DNA from: Actinomycetota bacterium
Lineage (GTDB): Bacteria; Actinomycetota; Acidimicrobiia; Acidimicrobiales; Ilumatobacteraceae
DNA length: 56,665 nucleotides
Direction: 5' to 3'
Assembly: GCA_016870775.1 (NCBI GenBank)
Contig: VGAK01000012.1
Span: 1-56,665 of the forward strand
The position numbers were made by a program, and so were the translations under genes. Each line of letters starts with the position of its first letter. Position 1 is the first letter of the stretch. Under the pieces are notes generated by a model. It saw only the letters and a program-made list of their open reading frames with translations, was not told the origin of the DNA and did not search any database. This document shows, piece by piece, positions 1 through 8,145 of this stretch.

Positions 1-309
1 GCGCACCACGACACCGGCAGCGCGCACGAGGGAGATCACCACCAAGATCAGGCACCCGGTGATCACCGTTCCGGTGGCCACCGAGCCCTCCCCGAACCTC
101 GGCACGATGACATGGTCGATCACCCACCGCACGCCGAGGGAGGAGCCCGCTGTGCACAGCGCGAACACGGCCGCGGCACTCACCGCCACGGCGAACGACC
201 TCGGCTCGCGGGACACGAGGGCCACGATCAACGACACCGCCCGCGACCAACGCGACCCGCGAGGGTGGTCCGCACTCGCACTGTCGGGGAACACCGCACC
301 GATCGTCAC
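1..309 (-). CDS. ABC exporter, N-terminal part of the membrane domain (cut by window edge)
   Basis: The minus strand stays open from a GTG at 309 to the window edge, giving 103 residues. After about 35 polar residues there are two hydrophobic segments separated by 'RWVIDHVIVPRF', the layout of TM1 and TM2 in type I ABC exporters (MsbA-like half-transporters). The ATPase domain would lie outside the window. A CAGACT hexamer ends 7 nt before the GTG, compatible with a leaderless start; an alternative GTG lies 15 nt inside. Third codon positions are strongly G/C, which supports real coding. The substrate cannot be told. Confidence 0.6.
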   Translation of the reverse strand, partial: MTIGAVFPDSASADHPRGSRWSRAVSLIVALVSREPRSFAVAVSAAAVFALCTAGSSLGVRWVIDHVIVPRFGEGSVATGTVITGCLILVVISLVRAAGVVVR

Positions 310-424
310 TCTCCGAGTCTGCCAGTGCGGTCCAACCCATGGATGGACATTTCTCCGTCGATTCGCGGTGGAGCCGGCACCATCGCGAACCGGTGGAGGT
401 GGCCGACCGTGGCACGATGTGCCG

Positions 425-940
425 ATGACGCGGATTGATACCGCCCTCCTCGCCGTGAGGCTCTGCTTCGGACTCTCCATGGCATGGCACGGGCTCAACA
501 AGATGCGCGGGCCGAGGGGGATCGCCGGGACGTCTTCGTGGTTCGCATCGATCGGCATGAGGAAACCGGAGTTGAATGCCCGACTGGCTTGCGCGACCGA
601 GATCATCGCCGGCGTCTGCTTCGCCGCGGGTTTCGCGACTCCCCTCGCCTCGGCGGCCCTGATCGGGCTCATGGTGGTGGCGATCGTGACCGTGCACTGG
701 CGGGTCGGCTACTTCGTGTTCCTCCCCAACCAGGGCTGGGAGTACTGCTTCTGCATCGCGGTGGTGGCCGGTGCAACCGCGATCTCCGGTCCCGGAACCG
801 TCGCGGTCGATCACCACTTCGCCGCGGACTTCTTCGGCGCGGGCACGTGGGCGGTCCTGGCGGTTCCACTCGGGATCATCGCGGCGCTGTGCCAGTTGTC
901 GCTCTTCTGGCGGCCTGCGCGCACCGAGGACCGCCCGTAA
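425..940 (+). CDS. DoxX family membrane protein
   Basis: 171 residues starting at ATG 425. About four hydrophobic segments follow an N-terminal stretch with 'LAVRLCFGLSMAWHGLNKM', the typical first helix of DoxX proteins, and the charged loops with 'GWEY' also fit. DoxX proteins are small inner-membrane proteins tied in some actinobacteria to redox and thiol stress; the exact role here is unknown. The reading frame is open further upstream to 59, but that part is low-complexity and overlaps the divergent ABC gene, so ATG 425 was chosen. A CACGAT hexamer lies 6 nt before it. The next gene starts 10 nt after the stop. Confidence 0.75.
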   Translation: MTRIDTALLAVRLCFGLSMAWHGLNKMRGPRGIAGTSSWFASIGMRKPELNARLACATEIIAGVCFAAGFATPLASAALIGLMVVAIVTVHWRVGYFVFLPNQGWEYCFCIAVVAGATAISGPGTVAVDHHFAADFFGAGTWAVLAVPLGIIAALCQLSLFWRPARTEDRP

Positions 941-943
941 TCT
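938..943 (+). promoter_or_regulatory. Putative -10 box TAATCT giving a leaderless start
   Basis: TAATCT overlaps the DoxX stop codon and ends 7 nt before GTG 951, matching the TANNNT-N6/7-start arrangement seen repeatedly in this window. No Shine-Dalgarno sequence precedes 951. Confidence 0.35.
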
Positions 944-950
944 CTTTGCG

Positions 951-1505
951 GTGGAAACCCAGGAGCCATCGGCGCCGATCCCTCGCCCGGCGCGTCGCGG
1001 CACAAAGATCGTCCTGGTCTTCATCATGGGTCTGATCGTGGCGATGTGGGTCTATGCGTTCGGTTTCGCACCGCGCGAGAGCATCAACCGGATCGGTGAT
1101 CAGCAGTGGTCGGCCCGGGCCGAACGACGCTGTGCCGCTGCCGAGGCCCGCAGGTTCGAGATGCAGGATCTCTCACCCATGGACCCAGACGATTCCGGCG
1201 CGTTGCGCCGCAAGGCCGGGATCGTCGAGCGAGCCACCGACGATCTCGAGGCGGTGATCGACGAGATCGAGGGCGATCGACCGACCGATGCCAAGGGCCG
1301 CGCCATTGTCCCCGACTGGATCGCCGACTACCGCGTGTACATCTCGGATCGGCGTCTTTTCGTGGACCGGCTGCGCTCACTCCCGACGCGCCCCAATTTC
1401 AACGAGACCGACGTCGGTGGTGTTCCGGTGAGCGAGCGGATCAACAAGTTCGCTCGCGAGAACGACATGAAGTCGTGCCAGACACCCTACGACCTCTCAG
1501 TCTGA
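951..1505 (+). CDS. Hypothetical protein with one N-terminal membrane anchor
   Basis: 184 residues from GTG 951. Residues about 18-40 form one transmembrane helix (with 'VLVFIMGLIVAMWVYAFGF') after a short basic, proline-containing cytoplasmic tail. The remaining 140 residues are hydrophilic, alpha-helical, rich in Arg/Asp/Glu and should face outside the membrane (positive-inside rule). I do not recognise the family; the style suggests a lineage-specific actinobacterial protein. It follows DoxX by 10 nt, so the two may be co-transcribed, although a -10-like TAATCT before the GTG offers its own start. The next gene is convergent, 16 nt away. Confidence 0.65.
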   Translation: METQEPSAPIPRPARRGTKIVLVFIMGLIVAMWVYAFGFAPRESINRIGDQQWSARAERRCAAAEARRFEMQDLSPMDPDDSGALRRKAGIVERATDDLEAVIDEIEGDRPTDAKGRAIVPDWIADYRVYISDRRLFVDRLRSLPTRPNFNETDVGGVPVSERINKFARENDMKSCQTPYDLSV

Positions 1506-1521
1506 GGCAACGTCTCGCACA

Positions 1522-2142
1522 TCAATCCACGTCGATCCATCCGCGCTCGGGATCGTGGCGGCGGATCACACGGGCGGGTGCGCCGACCGCGACACTGAAG
1601 TCGGGGATCTCCGATGTCACCACCGAATTAGCTCCGATGACCACATGCACGCCGATGCGGGCGCCGGGGAGGATGACCGAGCCGTGCCCGATCCACGACC
1701 CGTCACCAATCGAGATGGCGCGCTCCGGCTGGGTCTGGCGCGATATCGGAAGCGAGATGTCGCCGTAGCCATGGTTCTGGTCGGTGATGTAGACGTGATG
1801 GCCCGTCCAGACGTCGTCGCCGATCTCGATCGAGAAATGACCCACGATTCCGCTGCCCCTCCCGATCAGGCACCTGTCACCGATGACGACGACACGATCG
1901 GTGACGCACTCCTGGCCCGGGACCATTCCCGCCGACAGCGCGGCGTGCTGTCCGATCAGGGTGTGCTCCCCGATGTGGATGTAGCGCTCGTTGAAGATCG
2001 TCGTGGGCGGCCACATGATGTAGCTGCCCGCCCCGAAGGAGCCGAACGCACGACCACGGGCCTCGTCGGGACCGATCCCCGCCCACAGCGAGAGTCTCTC
2101 GTTGAGGCGGGCCCACGCGACACCGATCGAACGCGCCAGCAC
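1522..2142 (-). CDS. Hexapeptide-repeat (left-handed beta-helix) acyltransferase
   Basis: 206 residues from GTG 2142. Many imperfect [LIV]-G-x4 turns mark a left-handed beta-helix ('IHIGEHTLIG', 'IEIGDDVWTGHHV', 'ISIGDGSWIGHGS', 'VHVVIGANSVVT'). The closing 'VAVGAPARVIRR' is the standard end of the CysE/LacA/WbbJ acetyltransferase group. Such enzymes move an acetyl or acyl group from CoA to a sugar or amino acid, and the trimer forms the active site. The substrate is unknown, as no glycan genes lie nearby. The start is supported by a TAACGT hexamer 6 nt upstream. It is divergent from the carboxylesterase. Confidence 0.85.
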   Translation of the reverse strand: MLARSIGVAWARLNERLSLWAGIGPDEARGRAFGSFGAGSYIMWPPTTIFNERYIHIGEHTLIGQHAALSAGMVPGQECVTDRVVVIGDRCLIGRGSGIVGHFSIEIGDDVWTGHHVYITDQNHGYGDISLPISRQTQPERAISIGDGSWIGHGSVILPGARIGVHVVIGANSVVTSEIPDFSVAVGAPARVIRRHDPERGWIDVD

Positions 2143-2148
2143 GACGAT

Positions 2149-2180
2149 ACGTTAGGGCACCGACTCGCCCTGCCTATCAT
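2149..2180. promoter_or_regulatory. Divergent leaderless promoter pair
   Basis: On the minus strand TAACGT (2154-2149) ends 6 nt before the acyltransferase GTG 2142. On the plus strand TATCAT (2175-2180) ends 7 nt before the esterase ATG 2188. A TTAGGG sits 17 bp upstream of the plus -10. Neither start has a Shine-Dalgarno sequence, so both mRNAs may begin at or next to the start codon. Confidence 0.45.
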
Positions 2181-2187
2181 GAGTGCA

Positions 2188-3609
2188 ATGAAAGTAATGA
2201 ATACATCGGTGTCATCCGACGGCTGGACCGTCTCGGGGGTCGTGAACGACGACGGTTCCTGCGAGTACCGGGGACTCCGTTTCGCACGTGCCCACCGTTT
2301 CAGTGATCCGGTCGACGAACCGCTCGTCGGTGTCGTCGATGCGAGTGAGTGGGGCCAGATGTGCCCGCAGACTCCGGGCTTCCTCGAGGCGATGTTCGGC
2401 TACGACGCAGACAGTGCCGGCGAGGACTGCCTGCACCTGAATGTCTTCGTTCCCCCGGGCGCATCGGCCGATTCGAAGTTGCCCGTGCTCGTGTGGATCC
2501 ACGGGGGGGCATACCTGAATGGGGCGGGTTCTCTCGCGTGGTACCACGGCTCGCGTCTCGCTGCTCGCGGTGCGGTCGTGGTCACGGTGAACTACCGACT
2601 CGGAGCACTCGGATTCCTCGGTGGGGACAATTTCGGGACACTCGACCAGATCTCCGCGCTGAGATGGGTCGCCTCCCACATCGCGGCCTTCGGTGGCGAC
2701 CCATCGAATGTGACGATCTTCGGCGAGTCCGCGGGCGGCTCCGCTGTGATCTCGTTGATGGCGGCACCCGGTGCGAAGGGTCTGTTCCACCGAGTGTGGG
2801 CCCTGAGCCCCTCTATCGGTCAGTTGCGCACGCTCGAGCGTGCCGAGACGCTCCTTGCCGAGTACCTCTCGCTTCTCTCGTGCGATTCGCTCGCCGAGGC
2901 GGCGACCAAGTCGGTGGAAGAGCTGCTCGCCGCGCAGAACACGCTCATCACCCGACCCTCGGCCGGGTACGACTTCTTCTCCCCTGCCGGCGGGGGGTCC
3001 GGGCTCCCTCACGACATCCTCGGTGAGGCGGCACGCAGCGGCATACCCCTCGTGCTCGGGACGAACCGTGATGAGAACAAACTCTTCTCGGCGTTCAATG
3101 CCGAGTTCACCTCCAAGACCGAAGCGGACTGGATCGCAACGACCGAGGCGACTTTCGGGGCGCGCGCAGAGGAGGCGCGGTCCGTTTATGCGCGACTGCG
3201 CACGGGGGAACCCTGGGAACTCATCTCGGCTGTCACGACCGACGTCGGTTTCCGTCAGCACGCACGGCGCCTCGCAGAGGCGCGCGTCGCAGAGGGGACC
3301 CCGACATGGATGTATTGGTTCACCTTCGCCTCGACGTCCTTCGGAGGACGTTTCGGATGCTGCCACGCGCTCGACATCCCCTTCGTCTTCGACATGCTCG
3401 ATGCGCCGGGAGCCGAGGCCCTCACCGGTGACTCCCCCGAGCGTGGCGGGGTCGCCGAACGATTCGGGCACGAGTTGGTGTCACTGGCGACCCACGGCCA
3501 TCCCTCGTGGGCCCAATACGACGCGTCCACTCGTTCCACCCTCGTGATCGACACGACGACGACGCTCGTCGACGACCCCGAATCCGAGATCAGAGCGCTG
3601 TTCTCCTGA
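2188..3609 (+). CDS. Type-B carboxylesterase
   Basis: 473 residues of an alpha/beta-hydrolase of the carboxylesterase type B (PnbA) family, which hydrolyses carboxylic esters. The oxyanion-hole motif 'WIHGGAY' and the nucleophile elbow GESAGG (Ser about 181) are present, with the acid in 'TNRDENKLF' (Glu about 296) and His about 393 in 'CCHALDIPF'. There is no signal peptide, so it is cytoplasmic. ATG 2188 was chosen over in-frame ATG 2179 because TATCAT lies 7 nt before it and covers 2179; the open frame further upstream lies antisense to the acyltransferase. The following oxidase gene lies 71 bp downstream. Confidence 0.93.
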   Translation: MKVMNTSVSSDGWTVSGVVNDDGSCEYRGLRFARAHRFSDPVDEPLVGVVDASEWGQMCPQTPGFLEAMFGYDADSAGEDCLHLNVFVPPGASADSKLPVLVWIHGGAYLNGAGSLAWYHGSRLAARGAVVVTVNYRLGALGFLGGDNFGTLDQISALRWVASHIAAFGGDPSNVTIFGESAGGSAVISLMAAPGAKGLFHRVWALSPSIGQLRTLERAETLLAEYLSLLSCDSLAEAATKSVEELLAAQNTLITRPSAGYDFFSPAGGGSGLPHDILGEAARSGIPLVLGTNRDENKLFSAFNAEFTSKTEADWIATTEATFGARAEEARSVYARLRTGEPWELISAVTTDVGFRQHARRLAEARVAEGTPTWMYWFTFASTSFGGRFGCCHALDIPFVFDMLDAPGAEALTGDSPERGGVAERFGHELVSLATHGHPSWAQYDASTRSTLVIDTTTTLVDDPESEIRALFS

Positions 3610-3680
3610 AGCCATGCGACGGCCTCGCAGCGCAGTCCGGTTGATGAGAGCCGGGCTCGGAGCCGATCGGTGACTGAGCC

Positions 3681-5078
3681 ATGACCAGCCCGTCGGCCTG
3701 GCCGAACTCCCTCTGGCTCTCGGGCCGCACCGTCGGGACGCATCGTGCGGTCTCACCCGACGATGGAGCCGATGTCATCATCGTCGGTGCGGGTTTCACC
3801 GGACTGTGGACCGCGCTCCACCTCAGGAGACTGGCACCGACCCTGTCGATCATGGTCCTCGACGCCGCGCAACCCGGCTTCGGAGCGAGTGGGCGGAACG
3901 GCGGATGGTGCAGCGCGATGGCACCGATGTCGCTCGACAGCCTCGCCGAGACGGCGTCACCTGCAGCCGCCGTGGCGTTCCAGAGGGCTCTCATCGACAC
4001 CGTGTCTGCGATAGGTGACTTCACCGCCGCACACGGGATCGACTGCGGATGGACACACGCCGGGACACTCTCGCTCGCCAGGACCGGCCCGCAGGTGGAA
4101 CGCCTCCGCTCGAGCATCGCAGAGGCACGCCGGCACGGTTTCGGGGAAGAGTTCCTCCGCATGCTCCCGTCCAACGAGGTTGACGAACACCTTCGGGTGC
4201 CGGGAGTTCGTTGCGCCACCCACAGCCCGGCGTGCGCGACCGTGGATCCCCTCGCCCTCGTGCTCGGCATCTCTGCGGTGGCGTGCGAGGCAGGGGTGGC
4301 CGTGCGCGGAGACTCGCGCCTCCTCTCGCACCGACGGGAGCGCGGCGGCAATGTCGTGAGGCTCGCCGTTCCGGGCGGTGAGGTCGAGACGAGGTGCGAC
4401 TGGCTCCTGCTGTGCACCGAGGGCTTCACCGCGCGACTGGCCGGCCACCGACGCCGGATCGCACCGTTGCACTCCTACATGGTTGCGACCGAGCCGCTCC
4501 CCGATTCCGTGTGGCAACGGATCGGCTGGGATTCCCGCGAGACGATCGCCGATGCGAGGAGGCTCGTCATCTACGCGCAGCGGACGCGCGACGGTCGCAT
4601 CGCCTTCGGTGGACGCGGTGCCTACCGCTGGGCGAGCAGGGTCGGCCCGCAGCACGACACGGACCCGACGGTCCACGATCGCATCGTGTCGACGATGTTC
4701 GAGATGTTTCCCGCGGCCCGTGGCGCCGAGGTGACGCACCGATGGGGAGGAGTGCTCGGGGTCACCCGGGACTGGCACGCCACCGCACGCGTGGATCGCG
4801 CGACCCGCACCGGCTTCGCCGGTGGTTACGTGGGCGACGGAGTGGCGCTGTCGCATCTGGTGGCTGCGGGGTTCGCACGAGCCATGCTGGGTGTCGACGA
4901 CGAGATCTCGCGGCTGCCCTTTGTCGGGCACCAGGTGTCCGACTGGGAACCCGAGCCGTTCCGCTGGCTCGGCATCAACGGCATGATCCGCGCCGTCGCC
5001 CTTGCTGATCGCATCGAGGCACGCACGGACCGGCCAGCGAGGCGCCTCGGCTCGTTGATCGAGCGGTTCATCGGCTGA
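3681..5078 (+). CDS. FAD-dependent amine/amino-acid oxidase (DAO family)
   Basis: 465 residues. The Rossmann motif 'VIIVGAGFTGLWTALHLRR' is near residues 33-51. 'GFGASGRNGGW' follows, the signature of DAO-family enzymes related to gamma-glutamylputrescine oxidase and N-methyl amino acid oxidases. The C-terminal 'GYVGDGVALSHLVA' closes the FAD site. Such enzymes oxidise a C-N bond with O2 or another acceptor, giving an aldehyde or keto acid. The substrate is unresolved; with a ProA-like dehydrogenase and an aminotransferase nearby, an amine or amino acid is likely (inference). No Shine-Dalgarno or TANNNT box is seen before ATG 3681, so the start is less certain. It is convergent with the dehydrogenase. 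Confidence 0.88.
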   Translation: MTSPSAWPNSLWLSGRTVGTHRAVSPDDGADVIIVGAGFTGLWTALHLRRLAPTLSIMVLDAAQPGFGASGRNGGWCSAMAPMSLDSLAETASPAAAVAFQRALIDTVSAIGDFTAAHGIDCGWTHAGTLSLARTGPQVERLRSSIAEARRHGFGEEFLRMLPSNEVDEHLRVPGVRCATHSPACATVDPLALVLGISAVACEAGVAVRGDSRLLSHRRERGGNVVRLAVPGGEVETRCDWLLLCTEGFTARLAGHRRRIAPLHSYMVATEPLPDSVWQRIGWDSRETIADARRLVIYAQRTRDGRIAFGGRGAYRWASRVGPQHDTDPTVHDRIVSTMFEMFPAARGAEVTHRWGGVLGVTRDWHATARVDRATRTGFAGGYVGDGVALSHLVAAGFARAMLGVDDEISRLPFVGHQVSDWEPEPFRWLGINGMIRAVALADRIEARTDRPARRLGSLIERFIG

Positions 5079-5108
5079 ACGGCGGGCGCGAGCGGAGTCT
5101 GGCGCGCC

Positions 5109-6593
5109 TCAGCGGTGGAGGAAAGGATCCGTCTGTCGCACCCTCAGACGCACCGAGTAGGCCGAGTCACCCGAGAGAATCCCGCCCCGCGCAAAGAGCC
5201 GACCGTTCTGCCAGTTGGACAGCCCGAGTTCCGGACGCAGCAACGCGAACTGGCCGTCCACCCACCGGGTGAAGCCGTCACCCACGAAGGGGGCATCGAG
5301 GCGGCGCCAGGCTGCGAGGAACGTCTCCTCGTTCTCGGTGATGACGCTCGCAATGAACCTCGGACTGTGCGCCGCGAACAATTCGAGGGCCTCTTCGAGC
5401 GAGTCCACGAGAACAACCGAGAGTTCCGGATTCTCCTCCCACTCGTGCTCGATGGCGAGGTCTCCCACGTCGCACACCGTCACGGCGGGCTCCAGCGCCA
5501 CCCCATCGGCGCGTCGCACGTGGATCTCGTCCGGGTCGCCGAGCACACCCACAGCGTCCCCCACTGCATGGAAACGGGCGCGCACGCCGCGGGACGCCGA
5601 AGCGCGATCGGCGGCCGCACGCACCAGTGGCCCCCACTTCACCGCGCGCGTGCGTGGGAGGCAGACGACATTTGCGGTGTTGCACACCTTCCGGTCCAGA
5701 CTGTGTTCGATCACCGCCGACAGACGCACCTCGTCGGCATCGTCTGCCACGATCATCCAGGCGCCACCAGTGCCGTGGAGGCTCACCGCCGTTCCGGCTT
5801 GGCGCGCGATGGAACCGAGCTCGGCCACCGCGGGTCCGGACCCACGCGCGACCGCCAGTGACAGGCGCGAATCTGCGAAGAGGGCCCAGCCCGCAGCGTG
5901 CTCGGGGGACTCGACGAGCACCACCGCCCCCTCGGGTAGTCCGGACAGTCGCAGAGCCGGGCGCACCACCGACTCCATCACCGCGACAGCCGTGGCGAGT
6001 GCGTCACTTCCGATGCGCAACACGACGCAGTTCCCGCCCTTCAGCACGCCCGTGGCATCGGCGAACACGTTGGGTCGCCCCTCGAAGACGAACCCCACCA
6101 CACCGAGAGGGGCGCGCCACTGCTCGACGGTCCAACCGTCGTGGGAGATCGTGAACTCCGCTGACTCGGGGACCGGGAGGTCACGCCACATCCGCAACGA
6201 GGACACCATGTCCTCCCGCATCCGCCCCGTCAGTTCGAGCCGGGTCGTGGAGCGTCCCCTCGCCCTCGCCGAGGCGACATCGGCACTGTTCGCCCGGAGC
6301 ACTGGTGCGCACACCTCGTCATCGGCCAACCGCTCGGCAGCGATCCCGAAGAAGCGCTCGATGGCCTGCGGTCCCGCATCACCGAGCCTGGCAAAAGCAT
6401 CAGTGGCTGCGGTCACGGCATCGGCCACCAATCGTGCCGTCGCCGACGGAATCCGTCGCAGTTGTCCCGTCGCCGCGACACCGATCAGCCGATCACCCGG
6501 GGAGAACTCGGCCGCGAGCGCCTCATCGACGACCACAATGTGGTCACCAACAAGGACCCTGTCCCCGGCCCGGAGCCCCTCTGGTGCAACCAC
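5109..6593 (-). CDS. ProA-like aldehyde dehydrogenase superfamily protein
   Basis: 494 residues from GTG 6593 (in-frame GTG/TTG codons up to 6632 are possible). The middle and C-terminal parts resemble gamma-glutamyl phosphate reductase: 'RAPLGVVGFVFEGRPNVF', 'GVLKGGNCVVLR', a Cys-containing 'KVCNTANVVCLP' at the catalytic-thiol position, and 'GDGFTRWVDGQFALL' near the end. It differs from true ProA in having some 75 extra N-terminal residues and in replacing the 'PRGG' region with 'ARGSG'. It may use NADP(H) on an aldehyde or acyl-phosphate substrate; proline synthesis is not established, since no proB is here. Its start lies back to back with the MBL-fold gene. Confidence 0.78.
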   Translation of the reverse strand: MVAPEGLRAGDRVLVGDHIVVVDEALAAEFSPGDRLIGVAATGQLRRIPSATARLVADAVTAATDAFARLGDAGPQAIERFFGIAAERLADDEVCAPVLRANSADVASARARGRSTTRLELTGRMREDMVSSLRMWRDLPVPESAEFTISHDGWTVEQWRAPLGVVGFVFEGRPNVFADATGVLKGGNCVVLRIGSDALATAVAVMESVVRPALRLSGLPEGAVVLVESPEHAAGWALFADSRLSLAVARGSGPAVAELGSIARQAGTAVSLHGTGGAWMIVADDADEVRLSAVIEHSLDRKVCNTANVVCLPRTRAVKWGPLVRAAADRASASRGVRARFHAVGDAVGVLGDPDEIHVRRADGVALEPAVTVCDVGDLAIEHEWEENPELSVVLVDSLEEALELFAAHSPRFIASVITENEETFLAAWRRLDAPFVGDGFTRWVDGQFALLRPELGLSNWQNGRLFARGGILSGDSAYSVRLRVRQTDPFLHR

Positions 6594-6599
6594 GACCTC

Positions 6600-6606
6600 T
6601 ATTGTG
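6600..6606. promoter_or_regulatory. Overlapping divergent -10 boxes (bidirectional promoter)
   Basis: The 7-bp stretch reads TATTGT on the plus strand (6600-6605), ending 7 nt before GTG 6613. It reads CACAAT on the minus strand (6606-6601), ending 7 nt before GTG 6593. Both spacers fit leaderless transcripts, and neither gene has a Shine-Dalgarno site. The whole gap between the two start codons is only 19 bp. Confidence 0.45.
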
Positions 6607-6612
6607 CGTCGT

Positions 6613-7338
6613 GTGGACACGCACGACACCAACCGCTTCTACTTCCGCCAGTTGCTCGGCGGACGGGACTTCGCCGCCAGCGACATGGTCGCCCGCCAAA
6701 TGGTGAATTTCGCCTATCTCGTGGGCGACCGGGCCACGGGCGAGTGCCTGATGGTCGATCCCGCCTATGCAGTCGGCGACCTGCTCGCGATCGCCGAGGC
6801 CGACGGGATGCGCGTGACCGGGGTGCTCGCCAGCCACTACCACCCCGATCATGTGGGTGGCTCGATGATGGGCCACACGATCGAGGGCGTCGCCACACTG
6901 CTCGAGAAGTGCCCCGTGCCGATCCACGTGAACAAGCACGAGGTTCCCTGGGTCGTGCGCACCACGGGAGTGAGTGACACCGACCTCGTCGCCCACGACG
7001 CCGGTGATGTGATCACCGTCGGCGACCTCGAAATCTCGTGTCTCCACACACCCGGACACACCCCCGGGAGTCAATGCTTCTTTGCCAACGGGTGCCTCTT
7101 CTCCGGCGACACGTTGTTCCTCGAAGGATGCGGCCGGACCGACCTGCCGGGGTCCGACCCCGCGGACATGTGGGAGAGCCTGTCGCTGCTCGCGGGACTA
7201 CCAGATGACACGATCGTGTTCCCCGGCCACCAGTACAGCGCGCCCCCGGCCGCGCACCTGGGGGAGATCAAGGAGATCAACTACGTCTTCAAACCGCGCA
7301 ATCGTGAGGCGTGGCTCACCATGTTCGGCCACGACTGA
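6613..7338 (+). CDS. Metallo-beta-lactamase-fold hydrolase (glyoxalase II / ETHE1-like)
   Basis: 241 residues. The zinc motif 'SHYHPDHVGG' (HxHxDH), a second His in 'TPGHTPGSQCF', an Asp in 'SGDTLF' and a final His in 'FPGHQYS' give the full two-metal ligand set. Size and the C-terminal 'GHQYS' fit hydroxyacylglutathione-hydrolase or persulfide-dioxygenase-like proteins acting on thioesters or sulfur species; the substrate is not determined. The start at GTG 6613 is supported by TATTGT 7 nt upstream. A downstream TauE/SafE family gene on the opposite strand is often sulfur-related, which makes a sulfur role possible (inference). Confidence 0.88.
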   Translation: MDTHDTNRFYFRQLLGGRDFAASDMVARQMVNFAYLVGDRATGECLMVDPAYAVGDLLAIAEADGMRVTGVLASHYHPDHVGGSMMGHTIEGVATLLEKCPVPIHVNKHEVPWVVRTTGVSDTDLVAHDAGDVITVGDLEISCLHTPGHTPGSQCFFANGCLFSGDTLFLEGCGRTDLPGSDPADMWESLSLLAGLPDDTIVFPGHQYSAPPAAHLGEIKEINYVFKPRNREAWLTMFGHD

Positions 7339-7368
7339 CACCATCCGATCCGGGCCAGTGCAGGCCGA

Positions 7369-8133
7369 TCATGGTGCAAACGACGCGACGATCGCACTCA
7401 CTCCCGCCAGCATCAGGAGAGCCAGCACCAGCCGTCTGAAGCGCTGACCCGCCACGTGCGGTCGCGCCGCATACCCGAGGCGAACCGCCGCGAACATCGA
7501 TGGAAGCGCGACAGCTGCCCCCACCAGACCATCACCGTTCACCTTGCCCGCCCCGACGAAGAACGCGAGCGCACCGATGTTCGACAGGGCAAAGACCGTG
7601 TTGATCGTTGCCCGGAACGTGTCCGGCGCCATCGCCCTCGCCTGCAGTGCGAGCACGAGCGGCGGGCCGTTCGTCGAAGTTGAGGTGGCGAGCACTCCGC
7701 TGACCGCCCCCATCGCCCAGTCCAATCGATCCGGGGGTGCCTCGAGACGCGACCCGCGCGCCAGCATCGCCGTGGCCACGAGGACGGCAATCCCCACCAA
7801 CAGGCGCAACGTGTCCGCCGACACCACGAGGAACAGAACCGACCCGATCGGCATGCCGAGGAACGCTGCCGTCGCCAACCGCGCCGACACGTCCCGCGCC
7901 ACATGGCGCCGATCGGTCCATGCCTGCACGGTCGTGGAGACCGCGCCCACCATCGTGGCCACCACCACCGCCACGTGGGGCTCGAGAACCACTGTCATCA
8001 GGGGCACGGCGATGAGTGCGAACCCGAACCCCGAGAGACTCTGAGCGAACGCTGCGAGCGCCACACAGACCACGACCCAGGCGAGATCGGGGTACAACCC
8101 GAGAGCCGCCAAGACTGCCAGATCGAACGACAA
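7369..8133 (-). CDS. TauE/SafE family anion exporter
   Basis: 254 residues, mostly hydrophobic, with about eight predicted membrane helices in two similar halves. The N-terminal 'FAQSLSGFGFALIAVPL' is the TauE/SafE repeat signature. Family members export sulfite, sulfoacetate or related organic anions. The start is a TTG at 8133, 12 nt after the aminotransferase stop on the same strand, so the two are probably one transcript. Export of an anionic breakdown product of the neighbouring catabolic genes would fit (inference). Confidence 0.85.
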   Translation of the reverse strand: MSFDLAVLAALGLYPDLAWVVVCVALAAFAQSLSGFGFALIAVPLMTVVLEPHVAVVVATMVGAVSTTVQAWTDRRHVARDVSARLATAAFLGMPIGSVLFLVVSADTLRLLVGIAVLVATAMLARGSRLEAPPDRLDWAMGAVSGVLATSTSTNGPPLVLALQARAMAPDTFRATINTVFALSNIGALAFFVGAGKVNGDGLVGAAVALPSMFAAVRLGYAARPHVAGQRFRRLVLALLMLAGVSAIVASFAP

Positions 8134-8145
8134 CGGGGCGCGGAC

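Noticed and set aside
2212-3471. 419-codon minus-strand open frame inside the carboxylesterase
   Set aside because: The plus strand carries the GESAGG hydrolase with its complete triad; the antisense frame is composition-driven.
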